Positions 1-6,672 of a DNA stretch of 16,895 nt are shown here, piece by piece. Under the pieces are notes generated by a model. That model saw nothing but the letters and a program-made list of their open reading frames with translations. It did not search any database and was not told the DNA's origin. Each line of letters begins with the position of its first letter. The first letter of the stretch is position 1. Both the position numbers and the translations under genes were made by a program. Source of the DNA: UBA1172 sp002457135 (GTDB lineage: Bacteria > Pseudomonadota > Alphaproteobacteria > Puniceispirillales > UBA1172); the NCBI GenBank assembly GCA_965660935.1, contig CBFIBR010000034.1:1-16895 (forward strand), read 5' to 3'.

Positions 1-359
1 CGCACGATGGCGGTTTCAAGCGTCAGGTCATAGCCATGCGCCGCGATCAGCATGGTGCGGTCGCGTTCCTGCAGGCGGGTGGAAAAAGCCTCAATCAATT
101 CGGCGAAAATCGCGTTGTCGATGGTTGGCACAATCAACCCGAAGGTTCCCGAAAATCGGTTGTGCATCGCCCCCGCCATGCGGTCACGAATGTAACCCAG
201 ATCAGAGGCGGCATCCTCTATCCGCTTTCGTGTCGGGCTGCGCACAACCTCAGGCGAATTGAAAAACCGCGACACGGTGGCGGGGGAAACATTGGCCCGT
301 TTCGCGACATCAACAATGCCCGGTGCGCCCTTTCGTGATCGGGTTCTCTTGGTGGTCAT
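1..359 (-). CDS. LacI/GalR-family transcriptional regulator (C-terminal part cut off by window edge)
   Basis: Reading the minus strand from the ATG at 357-359 gives 119 complete codons running off the left edge. Residues 16-34 (VDVAKRANVSPATVSRFFN) are the classic LacI-family helix-turn-helix, followed by SPTRKRIEDAASDLGY and a hinge region around residues 59-66. The effector domain begins at about residue 73 with GLIVPTIDNAIFAELI, the usual first strand of the periplasmic-binding-protein fold. The residue matching the minor-groove-inserting hinge leucine of LacI appears to be Met65. It is divergent from the transporter operon at 449, so it very likely controls that operon, probably as a repressor released by the transported acid or a metabolite of it (inference). 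No Shine-Dalgarno is visible ahead of the ATG. The ligand cannot be predicted because most of the effector domain is missing. Confidence 0.93.
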   Translation of the reverse strand, partial: MTTKRTRSRKGAPGIVDVAKRANVSPATVSRFFNSPEVVRSPTRKRIEDAASDLGYIRDRMAGAMHNRFSGTFGLIVPTIDNAIFAELIEAFSTRLQERDRTMLIAAHGYDLTLETAIV

Positions 360-385
360 GACAGCCAATTTAGCATGCAATTTTC

Positions 386-409
386 AAAAATGAAAACGTT
401 TGCATTTTT
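386..409. promoter_or_regulatory. LacI-family operator candidate (24-base near-perfect palindrome)
   Basis: The core half-sites AATGAAAAC and GTTTGCATT meet at a central CG, the arrangement typical of LacI/GalR operators. Extending to 386-409 gives 12 base pairs per arm with a single mismatch (393 against 402). It lies midway between the divergent regulator (start 359) and tctA (start 449) in a strongly AT-rich gap, so binding there could repress both genes. Palindromy and position are seen directly; binding by the adjacent regulator is inferred. Confidence 0.7.
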
Positions 410-420
410 ATTTTCATAAA
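391..420 (+). promoter_or_regulatory. Possible promoter for the tctA operon, overlapping the operator
   Basis: A weak -35-like TGAAAA (391-396) and a -10-like CATAAA (415-420) are separated by 18 bases, which would put the transcript start near 427, about 20 bases before tctA. Neither hexamer is a strong match. The assignment rests mostly on position: a repressor on the 386-409 palindrome would cover the -35 and spacer. A leftward promoter for the regulator may also lie here (TGCTAAATT on the minus strand, 367-375), which would start the transcript almost at its ATG. Confidence 0.3.
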
Positions 421-448
421 TTACCGTTGAAGTTGAGGGGGATCATGG

Positions 449-1960
449 ATGGAATTCCTGGGCTACTTTGGCGGTGTTTTTGAACCGATATCATTCCTGC
501 TCTTGCTGGGCGGGACGATAGGTGGCCTGATCCTTGGCGCAACCCCCGGCCTCTCCCCGACCATGGCGGTTGCCCTCCTCATCCCATTCACGTTCCATCT
601 GCAACCGGCGCAGGGTCTTATCCTGCTTGGCGCGGCGTATACGTCGACTGTTGCGGGTGGGGCGGTCAGTGCCATTCTGCTGAAAATCCCGGGCGCGCCA
701 GCCAATATCGCAACATCCCTTGATGGCAACGCCATGGCGAAGAGGGGTGAAGGCGCGCGGGCCTTGCACCTGTCCTTTCTTGCCTCGGGCGTGGGCGGTG
801 TGATCGGCGTTCTGTTGCTGATTTTCATGACCCCGATCCTTGCCCAATGGGCGCTTGCCTTCAGCTATTCGCATCTGTTCTGGATGGCCATTCTGGGGGT
901 CACGGTCATTGGCTCCCTCGATTCCAAATCCTTTGTCAAAGGCCTGCTGTCGGGCTGCATCGGATTATGGCTGTCAATGATCGGGTTTGATGACAATCTT
1001 GGCACCCAGCGTTTCATTTTCGTTGATGCGCTGGCTGGCGGCATTCATATCATTCCTGCCCTGATCGGCCTGTTTGCCATCCCCCAGGTGATGGAGATGT
1101 TCTCCAAGGGCAGGGAAAACGCCGCTATTGAGGCACTGGATGTGCCGAAGCAATCGCTCATCGCCTCTATCCGGGAGCTGTCGAGGAGCATCCGTTCGCT
1201 TTCCATCGGCACTATTTTCGGCAGTATCATCGGGATTATTCCGGGTGTTGGCGGGCAGATAGCGGGGCTGGTCGCCTATGATCAGGCGCGCAAGTTTTCA
1301 CCCCATAAGGACAAATTCGGCAAGGGTCACCCTGAGGGCATCATTGCCGCCGAATCCGCCAATAACGCCATGGTCGGCCCGTCACTCGTGCCGCTTCTCA
1401 CCCTTTCCATCCCGGGCAGCCCGACAGCGGCGGTGTTGCTGGGCGGGCTGATCATCCACGGTATTTTCCCCGGCTCCGATTTGTTTGACAATCACCCGCG
1501 GGTTGCCTGGACCTTTATCAACTCCATGCTGATCGGGCAGATCCTGATGGTTGTTTTCGGCATCTACACCGCGACATGGGCGGCGCGAATTGCCCGGGCA
1601 CCGGTGCCGATCATGGCGGCGGCGGTGATGGTTCTGGCCACCTTCGGTTCATACTCGGTGCAGCAATCCATGGGTGATGTTTACATCATGCTGGGGCTGG
1701 GTGTGGGCATGTTCTTTCTTGAAAAATTCGGCTTCTCTGCCGCGCCGCTGGTGCTTGGCCTGATCCTCGGCCCGATCGCCGAGTCGAACTTCACAACCGG
1801 ATCACTGATTGCCCAGGCCCAGGATGGACCGCTGATCTATTTCATGACTGGGCCGCTGAACATGTTCCTGATCTTTCTGGTGCTGGCATCTATTGGCTAC
1901 AGTTTCTGGTCGAACATGCTGCATAACAGGGCTGCGGGCAAAGCGGGGGCCGGGTCATGA
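449..1960 (+). CDS. tctA: Tripartite tricarboxylate transporter, large membrane subunit TctA
   Basis: Large permease subunit of a TctABC (TTT) secondary transporter in the inner membrane, which moves a carboxylate-type solute delivered by the periplasmic binding protein, driven by an ion gradient. At 503 residues it is full length for the family. The two internal repeats each carry the glycine/proline-rich signature: GGTIGGLILGATPGLSPTMA at 21-40 and GTIFGSIIGIIPGVGG at 254-269. The conserved loops near 64-93 (with ILLKIPGAPANIATSLDG) and about 300-340 (AESANNAMVGPSLVPL followed by SIPGSPTAAVLLGG) are also present. The protein is highly hydrophobic throughout. The start at 449 has GAGGGGG (435-441) seven bases upstream; an ATG at 445 is out of frame. 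First gene of the operon, overlapping tctB by 4 bases. Gene order is A-B-C rather than the C-B-A of the Salmonella citrate system. The substrate is not deducible from this subunit. Confidence 0.95.
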   Translation: MEFLGYFGGVFEPISFLLLLGGTIGGLILGATPGLSPTMAVALLIPFTFHLQPAQGLILLGAAYTSTVAGGAVSAILLKIPGAPANIATSLDGNAMAKRGEGARALHLSFLASGVGGVIGVLLLIFMTPILAQWALAFSYSHLFWMAILGVTVIGSLDSKSFVKGLLSGCIGLWLSMIGFDDNLGTQRFIFVDALAGGIHIIPALIGLFAIPQVMEMFSKGRENAAIEALDVPKQSLIASIRELSRSIRSLSIGTIFGSIIGIIPGVGGQIAGLVAYDQARKFSPHKDKFGKGHPEGIIAAESANNAMVGPSLVPLLTLSIPGSPTAAVLLGGLIIHGIFPGSDLFDNHPRVAWTFINSMLIGQILMVVFGIYTATWAARIARAPVPIMAAAVMVLATFGSYSVQQSMGDVYIMLGLGVGMFFLEKFGFSAAPLVLGLILGPIAESNFTTGSLIAQAQDGPLIYFMTGPLNMFLIFLVLASIGYSFWSNMLHNRAAGKAGAGS

Positions 1961-2418
1961 CCGCATCACGCCTCCAGCATGTTGTATCCTCTGGCGTTGT
2001 CCTCATGGTCGCGGCCCTGGTGGCTTGGATCAGTTTCACCCAGGAACCGGCTGATGCGTTTCTGTTTCCGAGGCTGATTGCCATCTTTTTCATCAGCCTT
2101 GCGGGGTGGAATTTCGTCCGGGCTGTGACCGGTCTGGCAAAGGTTGGTGAGGGGCTGGACGGGCCGGGTTTTGTCAATATCCTGCCTGGGCTTCTGGTGA
2201 TGATCATCCATGTGTTTTTTGCAGCCAAGACACTGGGGTTCTATCTGGCATCGACCATCGCCTTTCTGATTATTTTCACGATTTATGATCCGGCACCGCT
2301 TTCGAACAGGAATGCGTGGATCAGGCGCATCATCATCACGGCCCTGTTCATGGCGGTGATGCATGCGTTGTTTGCCCTGGTTTTGAAGGTGCAGACACCA
2401 AGGGGAATTTGGTTTTGA
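1957..2418 (+). CDS. tctB: Tripartite tricarboxylate transporter, small membrane subunit TctB
   Basis: Small membrane subunit, partner of TctA. The 153 residues are the usual size and contain about four hydrophobic segments: near 10-30 (VLMVAALVAWISF), 38-58 (FLFPRLIAIFFISLAGW), a long paired stretch about 72-110 ending GFYLASTIAFLIIFTIYD, and 124-146 (IIITALFMAVMHALFALVL). The GFYLAS..AFL..F motif is typical of TctB. Its ATG overlaps the tctA stop (ATGA at 1957-1960), so the two are almost certainly translationally coupled. TctB sequences are poorly conserved in general, and the call leans on size, topology and position between tctA and tctC. Confidence 0.92.
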   Translation: MTASRLQHVVSSGVVLMVAALVAWISFTQEPADAFLFPRLIAIFFISLAGWNFVRAVTGLAKVGEGLDGPGFVNILPGLLVMIIHVFFAAKTLGFYLASTIAFLIIFTIYDPAPLSNRNAWIRRIIITALFMAVMHALFALVLKVQTPRGIWF

Positions 2419-2446
2419 ACGCAACAATTATTCAACGGAGGAAAAC

Positions 2447-3418
2447 ATGAATAAACTGCTTAAAACAATGGTTATGGGTGTTGCCGGACTGGCAATGACT
2501 GCAACCGCCGCCCTCGCGGGCGAATACCCGGATCGCCCCATTGGCGTTGCGGTATCTTATGGTGCTGGCGGGGCTACCGATTTCCAGGCACGGATTGTGA
2601 CAATGGTCGCCGGTAATGAGGATATCCTCGGCCAGCCGATCTACATCGTTAACAAGCCGGGGGCTGGCGGCCGTGTTGGCTGGAACTGGTTTGCAACCGA
2701 GGCTGATGCCGACGGTTACACACTGTCCGCCTATAACATCCCGCATTTTGTGGCCCAGTCCATCAAGGGCGGGGTGCAGTATTCGGCCGACAGTTTTGAG
2801 CCTATTGCAAACTGGGGTGCCGACCCTGCTGTTGTCGTTGTCGGCAAGGACAGCAAGTTCAGCACCATTCAGGATCTGGTCGACTATGCCAGGGACAATC
2901 CGGGCAAGGCTACATTGTCGGGGGCCGGTCTGTTTGTGGGGCATCATATCGCCGCCCTCCAGATTGAAAAGGCAACCGAGGCCAAATTCGCCTATATCCC
3001 GACAAAGGGTGGCGGTGCCGCTGCCATGAAGGCCGTCATCGCGGGTGATGTCGTGGCCGGTATCAACAACCTGTCTGATGCGTTCCGCGCCCGTGAGGCG
3101 GGTAACGTGAAAATTCTGGCTGTTGCCGACCTTGAGCGTAACGCCGAATTTCTGCCCGATGTGCCAACACTGCTGGAAGCCGGTTATGATGTGGACGATT
3201 CCTCGGTGAATTTCCGTGGCCTGATGGTCAAGAAAGGCACCCCGCAAGAGGTCATCGACACGCTGGCGGCAAAAGTCCCGGAAATGTTCGCGCATGCCCG
3301 GGTTGCCAAGCGCATGAAGGCCGGTGGCTCGCCCATGAAAATTATGACCCGTGCTGAGGTGCAGGCCATGTGGGCGGAACGCGAAAAGTTCCTGGCAGAG
3401 CTTTTAAAAGGGCTATAA
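2447..3418 (+). CDS. tctC: Periplasmic solute-binding protein TctC (Bug/TTT receptor)
   Basis: Extracytoplasmic receptor that captures the solute and presents it to TctA/TctB. It has a clear Sec signal peptide: KLLK near the N terminus, a hydrophobic core, and a probable cleavage after Ala24 (TAALA before GEYPDRPI). The mature protein opens with YPDRPIGVAVSYGAGGATDF, then VNKPGAGGRVGW and later FLPDVPTLLEAGYD, all hallmarks of the Bug fold. At 323 residues it is full length. A strong Shine-Dalgarno (GGAGG, 2436-2440) sits 6 bases before the ATG, consistent with the binding protein being made in excess over the membrane subunits. The first ligand loop reads VSYGAGGATD where many family members have VPFPAGGATD, so ligand preference may differ. 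The ligand is unknown; context suggests the acid handled by the next two enzymes. Confidence 0.95.
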   Translation: MNKLLKTMVMGVAGLAMTATAALAGEYPDRPIGVAVSYGAGGATDFQARIVTMVAGNEDILGQPIYIVNKPGAGGRVGWNWFATEADADGYTLSAYNIPHFVAQSIKGGVQYSADSFEPIANWGADPAVVVVGKDSKFSTIQDLVDYARDNPGKATLSGAGLFVGHHIAALQIEKATEAKFAYIPTKGGGAAAMKAVIAGDVVAGINNLSDAFRAREAGNVKILAVADLERNAEFLPDVPTLLEAGYDVDDSSVNFRGLMVKKGTPQEVIDTLAAKVPEMFAHARVAKRMKAGGSPMKIMTRAEVQAMWAEREKFLAELLKGL

Positions 3419-3442
3419 TCAACCAGGATAATACCAATCAGG

Positions 3443-3465
3443 CCGGGCGGGGTTTTTCTGCCCGG
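3443..3465 (+). other. Stem-loop between tctC and the aldehyde dehydrogenase gene
   Basis: CCGGGC at 3443-3448 pairs perfectly with GCCCGG at 3460-3465 around an 11-base loop (GGGGTTTTTCT). The T run is in the loop, not after the stem, so this is not a standard intrinsic terminator on either strand. It may be a transcript-stability or processing hairpin that keeps transporter mRNA more abundant than the enzyme mRNA (inference). The remaining spacer on either side (3419-3515) holds nothing else I recognise. Confidence 0.45.
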
Positions 3466-3515
3466 TCATCACCATCTCCCCCTTACCTTAATCACTTGCC
3501 AAGAGATTGAAAGAC

Positions 3516-4940
3516 ATGCCCGCTGACCCCCGATCAGATGAAATGGAAACCCGCCTGGTTGATGATCTTGTTGCCCGCGCCCGCAAGGCCCAGAAGGCTT
3601 ATGAGCATGGCGCAACCCAGGATCGTTACGACAAGTCCGCGCTGGCCGCCGCATGGGCGCTGATGGAACCGGGGCGCAATCAAGAACTGGCCGGCATGGC
3701 GGTTGAAACAACCGGCCTCGGCAATGTTGCCGACAAGATCAGGAAAAATCACCGCAAGACCCTCGGCGTGTTGCGCGATATCAAAAATTCCAGAACCCAT
3801 GGTGTCATCAGCGATGATCCCGCAACAGGCATTACCGAAATTGCCCGCCCTGTCGGTGTTGTCGGTGCTGTTGTGCCATCGACCAATCCGGTGGCGACAC
3901 CAACCAACAATGTCGTCAATGCGCTCAAATGCGGCAATGCCATTATCCTGTCACCATCACCCGCTGGCGTGACGGTGTGTGAAAAGCTGCTGGGGTATAT
4001 GCATGCCGAATTTGATAAAATCGGCCTTGATCATGATCTGGTGCAGATGATCCCGGCGCCTGTGTCCAAGGTCAAGGCACAGCGTCTCATGGAAAGCGTG
4101 GATATTCTGGTGGTGACGGGCAGTCAGAACAACGTTCACCGCGCCTATTCATCCGGCACACCGGCGATCGGTGTCGGTGCCGGCAATGTCACGGTCATTG
4201 TTGATGAGACCGCTGATCTGGCTGATGCAGCCGGGAAAATTACCGCCTCCAAGACGTTCGATAACGCCACCTCCTGTTCATCGGAAAACGTGATTATCGT
4301 CGTTGATGAAATCCGTGATGCGTTTCTGGGCGAACTCCACGCAGCCGGGGCCAGGCTGCTCGATGCCCCCAATTCAGCAAGGCTCAAGCAGGCCCTGTTT
4401 CAGCCGGGCGGGCTGAACAGGAACATGATCGCCCGTGATGTTGACCGGGTGATTGAGGTGGCGGGGGTGGATATTCCCGATCCGGGCAATGCCAGATTCC
4501 TGCTGATCGAAGGCGAAGGCATTGGATCGGATCATCCCGAATCGGGCGAAAAGCTGTCGCTTGTTGCAACGCTGTATCGCGCCAGTGATTTTGATGATGC
4601 AAAACGCATCGCGGCGGCTGTCCTGTCCCATCAGGGGGCCGGGCATTCGGTCGGGATCCACACGGCCATTGATGCCCGCGCCCTGGTGCTGGGTGAAGAA
4701 ATCCCGGCCTGCCGGGTAATTGTCAATCAGGCGCATTGTTTTGCCACCGGCGGGTCATTCGACAATGGCATGCCGTTTTCGCTGTCCATGGGATGCGGGA
4801 CCTGGGGGGGCAATTCGATTGATGACAATTTCAACCACCGGCATTTGCTGAACATCACCAAGGTGGTTCGCACCATCCCTTCCAATGAGCCGTCGCTTGA
4901 AGAGATTTTTGGTGGATACTGGAAACAGGCAGGGAAATGA
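3516..4940 (+). CDS. Acylating (CoA-dependent) aldehyde dehydrogenase, SauS-like; probable sulfoacetaldehyde dehydrogenase
   Basis: Member of the acylating aldehyde dehydrogenase group (SauS, EutE, AdhE N-terminal half), which interconverts an acyl-CoA and its aldehyde with NAD(P)H. Seen directly: VGVVGAVVPSTNPVATPTNN (nucleotide-binding region), ALKCGNAIILSPSP, VVTGSQNNVHRAYSSGTP, GVGAGNVTVIVDETAD, and the catalytic loop TFDNATSCSSEN with the nucleophile at Cys254. The GVGAGN segment stands where hydrolytic dehydrogenases carry the general-base ELGGK glutamate, supporting the acylating class. The ATG at 3516 gives 474 residues and has purine-rich AAGAGA nine bases upstream; a TTG at 3507 would add three residues. 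It overlaps the following ligase by 4 bases, so both probably act on the same acyl-CoA. Sulfoacetyl-CoA is the favoured substrate because sauS and sauT form the same pair in Cupriavidus necator, but other short acyl-CoAs cannot be excluded. Confidence 0.85.
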   Translation: MPADPRSDEMETRLVDDLVARARKAQKAYEHGATQDRYDKSALAAAWALMEPGRNQELAGMAVETTGLGNVADKIRKNHRKTLGVLRDIKNSRTHGVISDDPATGITEIARPVGVVGAVVPSTNPVATPTNNVVNALKCGNAIILSPSPAGVTVCEKLLGYMHAEFDKIGLDHDLVQMIPAPVSKVKAQRLMESVDILVVTGSQNNVHRAYSSGTPAIGVGAGNVTVIVDETADLADAAGKITASKTFDNATSCSSENVIIVVDEIRDAFLGELHAAGARLLDAPNSARLKQALFQPGGLNRNMIARDVDRVIEVAGVDIPDPGNARFLLIEGEGIGSDHPESGEKLSLVATLYRASDFDDAKRIAAAVLSHQGAGHSVGIHTAIDARALVLGEEIPACRVIVNQAHCFATGGSFDNGMPFSLSMGCGTWGGNSIDDNFNHRHLLNITKVVRTIPSNEPSLEEIFGGYWKQAGK

Positions 4941-6484
4941 ACAACGCCTTTTCCAATGAAGCCATCGGCTGTTCAGTGCGTGATACCATTGACCGGCAGG
5001 CCGATGCCCATGGTAAAAAACCATACCTGATCGCAACCGGTCAGGACCGGTCCTATTCGTTTGCCGAATGCAGGCAGAGGATAAACGCGATTGTGTCATG
5101 CCTTGAGGCAGAAGGAGTCAGGCCGGGTGAGCCTGTCGGCTATGCCTTCTCCAACAGTATTGATGGTGCCTTGACCATCCTGGCCCTGCTCTATGGCGGC
5201 TATCTGGCAACGGCGATCAATCTCGTTGCCGGTGAAAGCACCATTGAATATGTCCTCGGCCATGCTGAGGCAGGGCATGTCATCGTTGATGGCGACAGCC
5301 GGGGGATGGTCACCGCCGCCCTTGGCGCCCGCGCGGGTGAGGTCAGCATGCTTGATCTGGATGCCCTCACATCGCATCACGGGGCAGATCATTTACCCGG
5401 CCTTTCATCGGCCCCCCCTGCCCTGGCATCAGCGGATGGATTGCTGATGTACACGTCCGGGACGACCGGCAGGCCCAAGGGCGTGGTGCATACCCATGAA
5501 AGCCTCTTGTGCGGGGGGCGGAACACCGCCATTGCCCATGGCCTGACTGATCTTGATCGCGGGCTTTGTGTTCTGCCGTTTTATCATATCAATGCTTTTT
5601 GCGTGTCGCTCATGGCCTCGCTGGTTTCGGGCAGCTCGCTGGTGATCCCGCCCAAATTTTCAGTCTCATCCTTCTGGGCCAGCATCCGGGACCACCAATG
5701 CACATGGTTTTCGGTCGTCCCCACGCAGATATCGTATCTGTTGCATCAGGCTGAAAATCAGGGTGGCAATGCATCGGGGTGCGAACACCTGCGGTTTGGC
5801 CGGTCGGCATCAGCGCCGTTATCGCCCGAAGTGCATGCAGCCTTTGAGAAGAGGTTCAATGTCCCGGTGATCGAAACCATGGGGTTGACAGAAACCGCCG
5901 CGCAGATACTGTCCAACCCGCAACCCCCCGGCATCCGCAAAATCGGCTCCCCCGGGATTGCGTTTGGCAATGAGATTATCATCGGCGGCCAGGACCAGCA
6001 GGAAATGCCCCGTGGTGAGGAGGGCGAAATCCTCGTTCGGGGGCCGAATGTCCTTAAATGCTACCTCAAGAATGAGCAGGCAACCAGGGAAGCGGTCACA
6101 CCCGATGGCTGGCTCAAGACAGGTGATCTGGGCCGCATGGATGAAGAAGGCTATGTTTTCGTCACCGGCAGGCTGAAAGAGCTGATCATCAAGGGCGGTG
6201 AAAACATTGCCCCGAGAGAGGTTGATGAGGCGCTTTACAGTCACCCTGATGTGATTGAGGCCGCGGCCTTTGGTGTCGCTTGTGAAAATTACGGCCAGCG
6301 TGTTGAGGCGGGCGTAAAATTAAGCGAGCATTCCGTGGTCAGGCCCGATGATCTGATGGCCCATTGCCGGAAACAGATCGGTCATTTCAAGGCCCCGGAC
6401 CAGATCCATTTTCTGCCTGATCTGCCCAAGGGGCCTTCCGGGAAAATCCAGCGGAAAAAACTGTCTGAGCTGGTTCGTAAATAG
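4937..6484 (+). CDS. AMP-forming acyl-CoA ligase (ANL superfamily), SauT-like; possible sulfoacetate--CoA ligase
   Basis: Activates a carboxylic acid with ATP and CoA, by way of an acyl-adenylate, to an acyl-CoA. All ANL core motifs are present in order: the P-loop YTSGTTGRPKG at 172-182, ETMGLTETA at 313-321, GWLKTGDLG at 391-399 with the ribose-binding Asp397, GRLKELIIKGGENI at 411-424 (hinge region), and the catalytic Lys503 in PSGKIQRKKL. At 515 residues it is a normal stand-alone ligase with no signal peptide. The start codon overlaps the dehydrogenase stop (ATGA, 4937-4940), giving translational coupling. With the acylating dehydrogenase, it would convert an imported acid to the aldehyde. 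SauT is the best contextual analogue; ANL ligases are hard to assign to substrates from sequence, so 'sulfoacetate' is an inference. Confidence 0.85.
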   Translation: MNNAFSNEAIGCSVRDTIDRQADAHGKKPYLIATGQDRSYSFAECRQRINAIVSCLEAEGVRPGEPVGYAFSNSIDGALTILALLYGGYLATAINLVAGESTIEYVLGHAEAGHVIVDGDSRGMVTAALGARAGEVSMLDLDALTSHHGADHLPGLSSAPPALASADGLLMYTSGTTGRPKGVVHTHESLLCGGRNTAIAHGLTDLDRGLCVLPFYHINAFCVSLMASLVSGSSLVIPPKFSVSSFWASIRDHQCTWFSVVPTQISYLLHQAENQGGNASGCEHLRFGRSASAPLSPEVHAAFEKRFNVPVIETMGLTETAAQILSNPQPPGIRKIGSPGIAFGNEIIIGGQDQQEMPRGEEGEILVRGPNVLKCYLKNEQATREAVTPDGWLKTGDLGRMDEEGYVFVTGRLKELIIKGGENIAPREVDEALYSHPDVIEAAAFGVACENYGQRVEAGVKLSEHSVVRPDDLMAHCRKQIGHFKAPDQIHFLPDLPKGPSGKIQRKKLSELVRK

Positions 6485-6586
6485 AAACCGGCCCCTAATA
6501 ATTCCCCCTAATACCGGGCGGTGTTACCGGATCATGCCGAACGCCTGTTTTCAGAACAAAAACACTGTTACAAAGGATCATAAGCC

Positions 6587-6631
6587 CCGTCTTTTCGTGG
6601 GCCGTCCTTTCGCACCCCGTCCTTTCATCCT
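6587..6631. repeat. Three imperfect 15-base tandem repeats (core CCGTCYTTTC)
   Basis: Units start at 6587, 6602 and 6617, exactly 15 bases apart: CCGTCTTTTCGTGGG, CCGTCCTTTCGCACC, CCGTCCTTTCATCCT. They lie in the 188-base gap (6485-6672) between the ligase and the sugar kinase, about 40-85 bases before the kinase start. No promoter hexamers or intrinsic terminator could be called with confidence in this gap, though a weak AT-rich inverted repeat (TGTTTT...AAAACA, about 6546-6564) is present. Function unknown. Confidence 0.6.
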
Positions 6632-6672
6632 TTGAAATCGAAGGTCAATGCGCTAAGGGTGAGGCAGTGCAG

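Noticed and set aside
36..338. Rightward open frame of 100 codons
   Set aside because: It is antisense to the clear LacI helix-turn-helix coding sequence and has no recognisable protein features.
2432..3295. Leftward open frame of 287 codons opposite tctC
   Set aside because: Shadow of tctC; composition is rich in His, Cys and Gly with no domain, and the opposite strand has a signal peptide and family motifs.
3443..3465. Intrinsic terminator after tctC
   Set aside because: The stem is good but the T run is in the loop and no T tract follows on either strand, so it is listed only as a stem-loop.
6485..6672. Intrinsic terminator at the end of the ligase operon
   Set aside because: Only short or AT-only inverted repeats were found (for example CGGT-gtt-ACCG near 6515-6530, and TGTTTT/AAAACA), none with a GC stem and T tract.
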